The notes beneath the pieces were generated by a model. That model worked only from the letters and a program-made list of their open reading frames with translations. It searched no databases and was not told where the DNA came from. A stretch of DNA of 64,000 nt from Ch67 sp041395845 (GTDB taxonomy: Bacteria; Pseudomonadota; Gammaproteobacteria; Pseudomonadales; Ketobacteraceae): assembly GCA_041395845.1 (NCBI GenBank), contig JAWKZS010000014.1, forward strand, positions 1-64,000, read 5' to 3'. This document shows, in pieces, positions 25,728 to 35,157 of the stretch (its first letter is position 1; the number at the start of each line of letters is the position of its first letter). A program made the position numbers and the translations under genes.

Positions 25728-27771
25728 ATGGCCAGGGATCACAAACGTCACGGTTTTCCAATGCCCCGCACGGCATTCGTGTTGCTGCTGGCAACGTCGG
25801 TGCTTGCGGTGTTGCCGCATTTGTCGCGCTTGCCTTTGTGGATGCTGCCGGCGTTCGTGGCGGTGCTGGTCTGGCGCGTTCAGGTGTTCCGTCAGCGCTG
25901 GCCGTTTCCCGGGCGGGCGGTTCGCCTGCTGCTAGTGGTGTCCGGCTTCGCAGGCGTGATCCTGCACCACGGCACGGTGCTGGGGCCGGACGCCGGTGTC
26001 GCGTTGCTCATTACCGCCTACCTGTTCAAGCAGCTGGAAATGGCGACCCGCCGTGACGCATTCCTGATTGTTATCCTGTCCTATTTCGTGCTCGCGACGG
26101 AGTTCCTGTTTTCCACCAGCCTGTACTCGACGCTGTACGTTTTGCTGGTACTGCTGGTGATCACCGCCACCCAGGTTGCGTTGAACCAGACCGATGCCAG
26201 AATCGCGGTGAAACGTCCACTGGGTGTGTCGCTGCGTCTGATCATGCAAAGTATTCCGCTGATGCTCGCGCTGTTTTTCCTGTTCCCGCGCATTGGCCCG
26301 CTGTGGCAGCTTAATCTGCACAACAAGCAGAATTTCATCGGGCTGAGTGACCGGATGTCACCCGGGGACATTTCCGATCTGTCCCGCTCGCCCGCGTTGG
26401 CATTTCGGGCCGAGTTTTCCGGTGCCATTCCACCGAATCGGGAACGCTACTGGCGTGCCGCCGTGTTCGATCGTTTTGATGGTCGCACCTGGCACGCGGT
26501 GGCCGACGAAGATTTGCGTGCGTTCGAGGAAAGCCAGCTCGTGCGCGGTGAGCGACGGTACAGATTATCGTGTGATTCTGGAGCCCACCGGGCAGCGCTG
26601 GCTGATGACAATGCCGGCCGCCAAGGTCAGTCTGCCGGATGCCCGTGCCACCGGGCTGCTGACCCACTTGAACAAGAACAAGATCGACACCACTATTTCG
26701 TACCAGGTCACCAGCTACCCCGATTTCCGTTACCAGGCCGATGGCTTGCGCAGCTGGGACCTTAACCGCTACCTGCAACTGCCTGCCGACGGCAACGAAC
26801 AAGCCCGCCGTTATGCGCGCGAGCGTCTGGCGCAACTGCGGGGCTCGCCGCAGCAACTGGTGAATGACGTCATGACCTGGTTCAACCGCGAGGAGTTCGT
26901 TTATACCCTGAAACCGCCGTTGCTCGGGCAGGACACCATCGATGAATTCCTGTTTGGAACACGGCGCGGCTATTGCGCCCATTATGCGGGCGCCTTTGTG
27001 TTCCTGATGCGCAGCGCCGGTATTCCAGCCCGACTGGTCGGTGGTTACCAGGGCGGTGAAGCTCATCCCATTGGCAATTACCTGTTGGTGCACCAGTACG
27101 ACGCCCATGCCTGGGCCGAGGTTTGGCTTGCGGGGCAGGGGTGGGTGAGGGTTGATCCGACTGCGGCAGTGGCACCCAACCGCATTGAGCTGGGTTCGAT
27201 GGACGGCATGGAAGATGAAAGTTTTCTGACGGATTCCCCGTTGTCGCCGGATCGGTTGCGCAACGTGGCCCTGTTCGCCCGCGTCCGGCTGCTGGCAGAC
27301 TACATCGATTATCTCTGGTACAAGAATGTGGTCGCTTACAATCAGGATCGACAGTCCGAGCTGTTCCGGTCGCTGCTGGGTGAGGTGACGCCCCAGCGGA
27401 TTGCGGCCCTGCTGGGCGGCGTGGCGGGCGCCATAGTGTTGGGATTGATTGTAGGAATCCTGCTACGTCATCCACCGGCAAGGCGGGTCGATCGGGTTGA
27501 CCGGGCTTATCTGGCATTCTGTCGCAAACTGGCCCGCAAGGGACTGGTGCGGGAGCCGGCGGAGGGTCCGCAAAGCTTCGCCGACCGGGTCTGCGAGGCG
27601 CTGCCTTCACACAAGGCGGCGGTCATCCGGATCACGTCGCTGTACCAGGCCCTCAAATACGCGCCGGTTACCGAAAACGGCAATTTTAAACAACAAAGTC
27701 AACATGACAGTGGTACACTGGTGCACCTTCAGAAAGACCTCGAGCTGGCCGTGAGGTCCTTCAAACTCTAA
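25728..27771 (+). pseudogene. tgpA: TgpA-like membrane transglutaminase, frameshifted in this sequence
   Basis: An inner-membrane protein with an N-terminal DUF3488 part of about six helices and a periplasmic papain-like transglutaminase core. Cys is in RRGYCAHYAGAF, His in HQYDAHAWAEVW and Asp in VRVDPTAAV. A further helix and a cytoplasmic tail follow, about 680 residues in all, matching Pseudomonas TgpA as recalled. The reading frame changes near 26553: the first part reads to QLVRGE and continues one frame over as DGTDYRVILEPTG. One extra base (or two missing) explains it. No slippery heptamer is visible. All active-site residues are intact, so a sequencing error is as likely as true loss. 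Confidence 0.85.
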
Positions 27772-27796
27772 TAAAAATCAGTACGGATTCAACAAG

Positions 27797-28759
27797 ATGG
27801 AACGGTTTCAAAAGCCCATCCTGCTGTCGATCCTGGCAGGTATCGGACTGTATCTGGGGGCCATGTTCCTGGGGGACTTTCACGCCACCCGTGACGCGAT
27901 TCTGGATGTCGGCATTATCGGCTGGTCGGTAATTCTTGGCCTGTCGCTGCTGAATTACGCCCTGCGTTACTGGCGTTGGGAGTGGTATCTGCAAAAGCTC
28001 GCGCAGAAGCGCATTCCCCATCGCTGGCATCTGTCTTACTACTTCTGCGGATTTGCGCTGTCTACCACGCCAGGCAAGGCAGGCGAAACCGTGCGTTCCC
28101 TGTATCTCAAGCGTCACGGCATTTCCTACAGTCATACGTTGAGCACGTTTTTTGTAGAACGTTTCCTGGATCTGCTGAGCATCGTGCTGATTTCCTGCGC
28201 GGCGGCGGTACTTTTCGAGGGGTATGGTCCTGTTATCGTGATCAGCGGACTTTTCGTTTTTGCGGTGTTGCCGATGCTGCACAGCCCTCAGTTATTGAAA
28301 GTCATGAGTGCAGTAGGAGCGCGCTTCCCGGGCAAGATAGCAACCGCCCTGGATCATCTGGCGACGCTGCTGAAATCTTCGGCGATGCTGCTGAAGAATC
28401 GCGAACTGTTTGTGGGCCTGATGACGGGCGTTATCGCCTGGCTGGCCGAAGCGGTGGGCTTCTGGTACCTGTTGCATATTCTCGGGCAGGACGTATCGGT
28501 ATTGATGGCGGTGAGTATATACGGCGTTGCTGTTCTGATTGGAGCCATCTCATTTCTGCCAGGTGGGCTTGGCAGTACCGAGGCGGTGATGAGCCTGCTG
28601 CTGATTTCCTTGGGTGTCGATAAATCCATTGCCCTGGCGGCGACCCTGATCTGTCGCATTGCGACACTGTGGTTCGCAGTGTTCATCGGAATTATTGTGG
28701 CGGGTGTGCTGGCCGCGCGCGGCATCACACCAGTGCCGGGTGAAGAAGTAAAGGTGTAA
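27797..28759 (+). CDS. YbhN/AglD/MprF-type (UPF0104) multi-pass membrane protein, candidate lipid carrier flippase
   Basis: A 320-residue integral membrane protein with about eight hydrophobic segments. It has the family features YALRYWRWEWYL near residue 54, GFALSTTPGKAGETVR near residue 85, and SFLPGGLGSTEAVMSLLL near residue 253. Relatives include the membrane domain of MprF (lipid flipping) and YbhN. It starts 25 bases after the transglutaminase gene and ends 6 bases before the HAD-UbiA fusion. In context it could move the polyprenyl-phosphate sugar made by the next three genes across the membrane; that is inference from location. Confidence 0.8.
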   Translation: MERFQKPILLSILAGIGLYLGAMFLGDFHATRDAILDVGIIGWSVILGLSLLNYALRYWRWEWYLQKLAQKRIPHRWHLSYYFCGFALSTTPGKAGETVRSLYLKRHGISYSHTLSTFFVERFLDLLSIVLISCAAAVLFEGYGPVIVISGLFVFAVLPMLHSPQLLKVMSAVGARFPGKIATALDHLATLLKSSAMLLKNRELFVGLMTGVIAWLAEAVGFWYLLHILGQDVSVLMAVSIYGVAVLIGAISFLPGGLGSTEAVMSLLLISLGVDKSIALAATLICRIATLWFAVFIGIIVAGVLAARGITPVPGEEVKV

Positions 28760-28765
28760 TTGCGC

Positions 28766-30190
28766 ATGACACAACAAAAACAAGCACCGCTGGTGGTCGA
28801 TCTGGACGGCACCCTGATCCGGACCGATCTGCTGATTGAATCCTTCATGCTGCTTATCAAGCAGAATATCTTCAACCTTTTCATGGTGGTGTTGTGGCTG
28901 CTCAAAGGCAAAGCCACGCTAAAGGCTGAAATCGCCCGCCGGGTGGATATTCCAGTCGAGCTGTTGCCCTACAATCAGGATCTGATTGAGTACCTGAAAA
29001 AGGAAAAGGCCAAGGGACGTGAAATAATCCTCGCGACGGCGTCCCATGTCCGCTATGCCCATTCCGTTGCCCGTCATGTCGGGCTGTTCGACGACGTGCT
29101 GGCATCCGACGATACCCGCAATCTGTCTGGTGCCACCAAGCGCGCTGCCCTTACCGAACGTTACGGGGAAAAGCAGTATGTCTACGCTGGCAATGCGCCC
29201 GTCGATCTGAAAGTGTGGGAACACTGCCAGCAGGCGGTGGTGGTTGGCAGCAAGGGGCTGGCGCAGCGGGCGTCCCGCCATTGTTCGATCGAGCACCACA
29301 TCCAACCGGCAAAGCCCGGACTGAAAGTGATCCTGAAAGCGCTGCGAGTACATCAGTGGGTGAAGAACGCGCTGATTCTGGTGCCGTTACTGACCTCTCA
29401 TATCATTACCGATCCCGCCGCACTGCTGCTGGGCATGCTTGCGTTCTTTGCTTTCTCTTTCTGCGCATCCAGTGTTTATTTCCTCAATGACCTGCTGGAT
29501 CTGAATGATGACCGGCGCCATGCCACCAAGCGCAATCGACCATTTGCAGCGGGAACGTTGTCATTGGTGGCGGGGCTCGTTGGTACGCCTCTCCTGTTGT
29601 TGTTATCCATCGCGATTTGCTGGTTCCTGCCCTGGGAATTTGCCCTTGTGCTGGGGATTTATTATGTGCTGACCGTGGCGTACAGCTTCAGCCTCAAGCG
29701 CATTGTCATGGTGGACGTCATCACGCTGGCCGCGCTCTACACTGTGCGCATCGTGGCCGGTGCTGCGGCAGTCAGCGTGACGCTGTCGTTCTGGCTGTTG
29801 TCCTTTTCCGTGTTCGTGTTCCTCAGCCTTGCGATCGTCAAACGCTACACCGAGCTGATGAAGCTGAAAGAAAAGAGTGCGCGCAAAGCGCTTGGACGTG
29901 GCTATCAGGTGGAAGACCTCGAACTGCTGTCTTCACTGGGTGGAGCCAGCGGTTACCTGTCAGTGCTGGTTCTGGCGCTGTATATCAACAGCCCGGAAGT
30001 GAAAAGCCTGTATCACGAGCCCCAGCTGATGTGGCCAGCCTGTCTGATCCTGCTGTACTGGGTCAGCCGGATCTGGATCATCGCCCATCGCGGCAACATG
30101 GACGATGACCCGATCGTGTTTGCACTCAAGGACAAGATCAGTGTCGTGTGTGGTGGGTTGATTGGCCTGTTCATGATGTTGGCGGTGTAG
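28766..30190 (+). CDS. HAD phosphatase - UbiA prenyltransferase fusion, DPPR-synthase-like
   Basis: The 474 residues join two enzymes. Residues 1-190 are a HAD hydrolase (motif I VVDLDGTLIRTD near 10-21, ATASHVRYAHSVA near 90). Residues 195-474 are a UbiA-type membrane transferase with about eight helices, the NDLLDLNDDRRHATKRNRPF Mg-prenyl-PP motif near 239 and YSFSLK near 306. The YxxxLK pattern recalls Rv3806c, which moves phosphoribose from PRPP to decaprenyl phosphate. The HAD part could then remove the 5-phosphate. ATG 28766 is 9 bases after AAGGTG; TTG 28760 is too close. The next two genes support a polyprenyl-phosphoryl-pentose pathway. Confidence 0.85.
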   Translation: MTQQKQAPLVVDLDGTLIRTDLLIESFMLLIKQNIFNLFMVVLWLLKGKATLKAEIARRVDIPVELLPYNQDLIEYLKKEKAKGREIILATASHVRYAHSVARHVGLFDDVLASDDTRNLSGATKRAALTERYGEKQYVYAGNAPVDLKVWEHCQQAVVVGSKGLAQRASRHCSIEHHIQPAKPGLKVILKALRVHQWVKNALILVPLLTSHIITDPAALLLGMLAFFAFSFCASSVYFLNDLLDLNDDRRHATKRNRPFAAGTLSLVAGLVGTPLLLLLSIAICWFLPWEFALVLGIYYVLTVAYSFSLKRIVMVDVITLAALYTVRIVAGAAAVSVTLSFWLLSFSVFVFLSLAIVKRYTELMKLKEKSARKALGRGYQVEDLELLSSLGGASGYLSVLVLALYINSPEVKSLYHEPQLMWPACLILLYWVSRIWIIAHRGNMDDDPIVFALKDKISVVCGGLIGLFMMLAV

Positions 30191-30191
30191 C

Positions 30192-31499
30192 ATGAGCAAA
30201 CCATACGTTTCCTGGGCGCGCTATCCGTACAACAGCCAGCAGGGCATGGACCTGCAGTGGCGCACGGATGTGCTGCCTGCGGTGCCGAGTGTATTGCCGC
30301 AGGGCAATGCGCGCAGCTACGGTGACAGCTGCATGAACCACGGGGGACTGGTCGCTTCCACCCGTTTCCTGCGACGTTTCATTTCATTCGATCCCGACAC
30401 CGGATTGCTGCAGTGTGAAGCGGGCGTGCAACTGGCGGATATTCTCAATCTGGTGGAGCCGCAAGGCTGGTTTCTGCCGGTAACGCCGGGCACCAAATTT
30501 GTCACGGTGGGTGGTGCCATCGGCAATGATGTGCATGGCAAGAACCATCACCTCGAAGGCAGCTTTGGCAATCATGTCACCCGCTTTGAATTGCTGCGTA
30601 CTGATGGAACTCGCAGGGTCTGTTCTGCCACGGAAAATCCGGACTGGTTCTTCGCGACCATCGGTGGGCTGGGTCTGACCGGACTGATTACCTGGGCAGA
30701 ACTGCAACTGAAAAAAGTCCCCAATTCCGCCATCAATCTGGAAACCATCAAATACCAGGATCTGGCAGCCTTCTTTGCCTTGTCGGAAGAATCGGAATCC
30801 ACTCACGAATATACTGCAGCCTGGATTGATTGCCTCGCCGCACGGGAGAAGATCGGTCGCGGGCATTTTCTGCGTGGCAATCATGCGCGCGTTACTCAGC
30901 CGAAACCCGCTGCCGGAAAACTGAAGCTGGGTATGCCCATCGACCCTCCGCTGTCGTTGGTGAACAGCCTGTCTCTGCGTGCGTTCAACGCGCTGTATTA
31001 CAACCGCCTGATGCAGGAGCGTACATCCGCCACTGTCCATTACGATCCGTTTTTCTATCCGCTGGACTTCGTCCACGACTGGAACCGGATGTACGGGCCC
31101 AAAGGCTTTCTGCAATACCAGTGTGTAGTCCCTAACGAGGTGAGTTACGATGCCATCAAGGAAATGCTGCAGCGCATAGCGATGGCAAATGCCGGTTCGT
31201 TTCTGGTGGTGCTGAAAGTGTTCGGCGATGTGCCTTCGCGCGGAATGCTGTCGTTTCCCCGTCCTGGTGCGACGCTGGCGCTGGACTTTCCCTATCAGGG
31301 TAATCGCACCATGCAGCTGTTCGATCAGCTGGACGACGTAGTGGTGCAGGCGGGGGGCGCCATCTATCCTGCCAAGGATGCCCATATGAAAGCCGAACAT
31401 TTCCGTATGTTCTATCCAAAACATGATTCGTTTAAACAGTTCAAGGATCCCGGGATTTCCTCGAGTTTCTGGCGTCGGGTAATGGAAGATAACGCATGA
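30192..31499 (+). CDS. DprE1-like FAD oxidase (decaprenylphosphoryl-ribose 2'-oxidase homologue)
   Basis: A VAO-family flavoprotein of 435 residues. FAD-binding features are GNARSYGDSCMN near residue 37 and PGTKFVTVGGAIGNDVHGKN near residues 99-118, the latter almost the mycobacterial DprE1 sequence as recalled. With a DprE2 partner it would oxidise the 2-hydroxyl of a polyprenyl-phosphoryl-ribose. The residue aligned by eye with the benzothiazinone-target Cys387 of M. tuberculosis is Ala363 (PGATLALDFP). One base separates it from the HAD-UbiA gene, and ATGA at 31496-31499 joins it to the reductase. Substrate lipid and pathway are inferred. Confidence 0.87.
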   Translation: MSKPYVSWARYPYNSQQGMDLQWRTDVLPAVPSVLPQGNARSYGDSCMNHGGLVASTRFLRRFISFDPDTGLLQCEAGVQLADILNLVEPQGWFLPVTPGTKFVTVGGAIGNDVHGKNHHLEGSFGNHVTRFELLRTDGTRRVCSATENPDWFFATIGGLGLTGLITWAELQLKKVPNSAINLETIKYQDLAAFFALSEESESTHEYTAAWIDCLAAREKIGRGHFLRGNHARVTQPKPAAGKLKLGMPIDPPLSLVNSLSLRAFNALYYNRLMQERTSATVHYDPFFYPLDFVHDWNRMYGPKGFLQYQCVVPNEVSYDAIKEMLQRIAMANAGSFLVVLKVFGDVPSRGMLSFPRPGATLALDFPYQGNRTMQLFDQLDDVVVQAGGAIYPAKDAHMKAEHFRMFYPKHDSFKQFKDPGISSSFWRRVMEDNA

Positions 31500-32236
31500 A
31501 AAACTGGATTATCGTAGGGGCCACGTCGGCCATCGCAGAATCAGTCGCCCGTTTGTGGGCAGCAAAAGGCTACAAGCTGTTCCTGGTAGCGCGTAATGAA
31601 GACAAGCTGGCAGACATTGCCCAGGATCTGAAAGTGCGTGGCGCTGACGCCGTCGAATGCTTCGCGCTGGATGTCAACGCGTTTGAGCGTCACCAGGAAT
31701 GTTTCGATACCGCACTTAAGAGTCTGGGGCGTATTGATGGGATTCTGATTGCTCATGGTACCTTGCCGGACCAGAAAGCCTGCGAAACATCCTTCAATGT
31801 TGCGCGCGCCGAGATTGAAACCAATGCCCTCAGCGTCATTTCGCTATGTACGCTGGCGGCGAATCATTTCGAGCAGCAGCGGTCCGGTGATATTGCGGTG
31901 ATATCGTCCGTAGCCGGCGATCGTGGGCGTCAATCCAATTATGTGTATGGCGCTGCCAAGGGAATGGTATCGATTTTCCTGCAAGGCCTGCGCAATCGCC
32001 TGGCGCCCGTTGGTGTGCATGTGACAACCATCAAGCCTGGCTTTGTCGATACACCGATGACAGCGAGCTTCGATAAGGGTGGCCCGCTGTGGGCGTCGGC
32101 AGATCAGGTTGCGGCTGGTATCGTCAATGCAATCGACAAGCGTCGCAACGTGGTTTATCTGCCCTGGTTCTGGTGGATCATCATGAACATCATCCGCCAT
32201 ATTCCGGAATTCATTTTCAAAAAGATGAAGCTCTGA
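31496..32236 (+). CDS. DprE2-like short-chain dehydrogenase
   Basis: A 246-residue SDR with the cofactor loop GATSAIAESVARLW near residues 8-21, the catalytic serine in VISSVAGDRGRQSN near residue 139 and the YVYGAAKG (YxxxK) motif near residue 150. A C-terminal hydrophobic stretch (FWWIIMNIIRHIPEF) suggests membrane contact, as in DprE2. Next to a DprE1-like gene it would reduce the 2-keto intermediate to the arabino form using NAD(P)H. The ATG overlaps the preceding stop. A strong bidirectional terminator follows. Confidence 0.87.
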   Translation: MKNWIIVGATSAIAESVARLWAAKGYKLFLVARNEDKLADIAQDLKVRGADAVECFALDVNAFERHQECFDTALKSLGRIDGILIAHGTLPDQKACETSFNVARAEIETNALSVISLCTLAANHFEQQRSGDIAVISSVAGDRGRQSNYVYGAAKGMVSIFLQGLRNRLAPVGVHVTTIKPGFVDTPMTASFDKGGPLWASADQVAAGIVNAIDKRRNVVYLPWFWWIIMNIIRHIPEFIFKKMKL

Positions 32237-32297
32237 TCGTTGTCGTTGCGGCGCGTTTATCCGCGCCCTGGCGCTGCACATTAGCGAAAGCTAAAAC

Positions 32298-32325
32298 AAA
32301 AAACCCCGCAAGCGCGGGGTTTTTT
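32298..32325. terminator. Bidirectional rho-independent terminator
   Basis: A perfect inverted repeat, AAAACCCCGC with a 4-base loop and GCGGGGTTTT, is flanked by A and T runs on both sides. It can end the rightward dprE2-like transcript and the leftward acnB transcript, which converge here. Confidence 0.9.
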
Positions 32326-32340
32326 GTGTCCGGAACAGGA

Positions 32341-34945
32341 TCAGGCGTCCTGCAGCACCGGGATTTTCACGCCATCTGCCACTTTCTGATACTCTTCCAT
32401 GCGGTCGAAGTTCATGTAGCGATAGATGTCGGCAGCCATGCTGTCGATCTTGCCAGCGTACTGCATGTACTCTTCCACTGTCGGCAACTTGCCCATTACC
32501 GCGGCAACAGACGCCAGTTCTGCAGACGCCAGATATACATTGGAACCCTGGCCCAGACGGTTGGGGAAGTTACGGGTAGAAGTGGATACGACAGTCGTGT
32601 TCGGTGCTACGCGTGCCTGGTTACCCATGCACAGGGAGCAGCCGGGCATTTCGGTACGAGCACCGGCACGGCCATAAATGTTGTAGTAGCCTTCTTCCAT
32701 CAGCTGGTGCTGATCCATCTTGGTGGGCGGTGCCAGCCACAGACGGGTTGCCAGTGAACCACCTTCCACTTTGTCCAGCAGTTTGCCGGCAGCGCGGAAG
32801 TGACCGATGTTGGTCATGCACGAACCGATGAAGACTTCATCGATCTTGTCGCCAGCAACGTCAGACAATACTTTCGCATCGTCCGGATCGTTCGGGCAGC
32901 ACAGTACCGGTTCCTTGATTTCATCCATGTTGATTTCGATGACGGTGTGGTACTCGGCATCGGCATCAGCGCGCATCAGCTGCGGATTGGCCAGCCAGGC
33001 TTCCATGGCGCGAATGCGACGCTCGATGGTGCGCGCATCGCCGTAACCGTTGGCGATCATCCACTTCAGCAGGGTGATGTTGGACTTCAGGTATTCGGCA
33101 ACAGAATCTTCTGACAGGGTGATGGTGCAGCCTGCAGCGGAACGCTCGGCTGATGCGTCAGACAGCTCGAACGCCTGTTCAACAGTCAGATCTTCCAGAC
33201 CTTCGATTTCCAGAACGCGGCCAGAGAACACGTTCTTCTTGCCTTTCTTCTCGACGGTCAGCAGGCCAGCCTTGATGGCGTACAGCGGAATCGCATGTAC
33301 CAGATCACGCAGGGTGATGCCAGGCTGACGCTTGCCGGTGAAGCGCACCAGAACGGACTCCGGCATGTCCAGCGGCATGACGCCAGTCGCAGCTGCAAAC
33401 GCCACCAGACCGGAACCGGCCGGGAACGAAATACCGATCGGGAAACGGGTGTGCGAGTCGCCACCGGTACCGACGGTATCAGGCAACAGCATGCGGTTCA
33501 GCCAGGAGTGAATGATGCCGTCACCCGGGCGCAGTGAAACACCGCCACGGTTCATGATGAAGTCGGGCAGGCTGTGCTGCATTTCCACGTCGACCGGCTT
33601 GGGATAAGCGGCGGTGTGACAGAAAGACTGCATGACCAGATCCGCCGAGAAGCCCAGGCACGCCAGGTCTTTCAGCTCGTCGCGGGTCATCGGGCCTGTA
33701 GTATCCTGGGAGCCGACAGTGGTCATCTTCGGTTCGCAGTACTGGCCAGGGCGAACGCCTTCTACGCCGCATGCCTTGCCAACCATCTTCTGCGCCAGCG
33801 TGTAACCCTTGCTGCTCTGCGCAACACCGGCCGGTGAGCGGAACAGAGTGGATGCACCCAGACCCAGTGATTCGCGGGCTTTGTTGGTCAGGCCACGACC
33901 GATGATCAGGTTGATACGGCCGCCGGCGCGCACTTCGTCCAGGATTACGTCGGACTTGAGTTCGAAGGTGGACAGCACTTCATCGCTGCCGTGCTTGCAG
34001 ATCTTGCCTTCATACGGATAGATGTCGACCACGTCACCCATGTTCAGATTGCTGACATCGGCTTCGAAGGGCAGGGCGCCAGCATCTTCCATGGTGTTAT
34101 AGAAGATCGGAGCGATTTTACCGCCGATACAGATGCCGCCCTGGCGCTTGTTGGGAACGAACGGAATGTCGTCGCCAGTGAACCACAGTACAGAGTTGGT
34201 AGCGGATTTACGGGAAGAACCGGTACCCACAACGTCGCCCACGTAAGCAACAGTGTGGCCTTTGGCCTTCAGTGCTTCCAGCTGCTTGATCGGACCGATT
34301 TCGCCCGGCTTGTCCGGATTGATGCCTTCACGTGCGTTCTTCAGCATGGCGTTGGCGTGCAGCGGGATATCAGGACGACTCCAGGCATCCTGTGCAGGAG
34401 ACAGATCATCGGTATTGGTTTCGCCAGTGACCTTGAACACGGTCACGGTGATCTTCTTGGCGACTTCAGGCTGGTTGGTGAACCATTCACCATTGGCCCA
34501 GGACTCCAGCACACGCTTGGCGTTGCGTTGGTTTTGGCCTTTTCCACTACGTCGTGGAATGAGTCGAAAATACCAGCAGAGTCTTGGACAGGCCGTCTGC
34601 TGCGATTGAGCCCACTGCGGGGTCATCCAGCAGGTCGATCAGCGGATCGACGTTGTAACCACCCAGCATGGTGCCGAGCAGTTCGGTCGCCTTTTCGCGG
34701 CTTACCAGCGGAGAACTCGCTTCACCTTTGGCAACGGCAGCCAGGAAACCGGCTTTGACAGCAAAGCCGCCTGATCCACACCGGCAGAACACGGTAGGTC
34801 AGCAGATCGACCAGAAACTGCTCTTCGCCTGCGGGGGATTCTTCAGCAGTTCAACCAGTGCGGCAGTCTGCTTGTCATCCAGGGGTTTGGGGGGAATGCC
34901 TTGTGCGGCACGTTCGGCAACATGATTACGATAGGCTTCGAGCAC
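32341..34945 (-). pseudogene. acnB: Aconitate hydratase B with several frameshifts in its N-terminal part
   Basis: A TCA-cycle aconitase (also 2-methylaconitate hydratase in many species). From about 34525 down to the stop the frame is clean, and the cluster cysteines are visible in FIGSCTNIGHFR and GCSLCMGNQ. Upstream, the expected N-terminus can be read only in pieces: GTG 34945 LEAYRNHVAERAAQG, then QFLVDLLTYRV, then KAGFLAAVAKGEASS to KTLLVF, then DSFHDVVEKAK. Frame changes fall near 34833, 34787, 34763, 34557 and 34530. With them repaired the protein would be about 868 residues, normal for AcnB. GAGAGG lies before the GTG. The dense indels look more like poor sequence than decay. Confidence 0.88.
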
Positions 34946-35050
34946 GATAGGACCTCTCTACACGGTGTGTTCGGGTTGCAATGGCTATGTCAGGGCCCAG
35001 GCCCCTGGAAGGCAGCCATCTGGGGCGATACCGAAATTTGGGCGCGCGAA

Positions 35051-35079
35051 AGTATACCAGATTGCCGGCATTATGACAG
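35051..35079 (-). promoter_or_regulatory. Probable sigma70 promoter for acnB
   Basis: On the minus strand, CTGTCA (35079-35074) is followed after 17 bases by TATACT (35056-35051). That is four of six matches at -35 and five of six at -10. It lies about 105 bases upstream of the acnB GTG, in the gap between acnB and the acyltransferase gene. Confidence 0.55.
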
Positions 35080-35157
35080 TAGTGGCCACGGCAGGTAGCG
35101 GTCAGCTGCTTCGATAAGTGACTGACAGTTCGGGATTTGATTGGGCTCCTGGCGGTA

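Noticed and set aside
26340..26570. Programmed ribosomal frameshifting in the transglutaminase gene
   Set aside because: No slippery heptamer or downstream pseudoknot is seen at the switch point, and other frameshifts in the window point to sequence errors.
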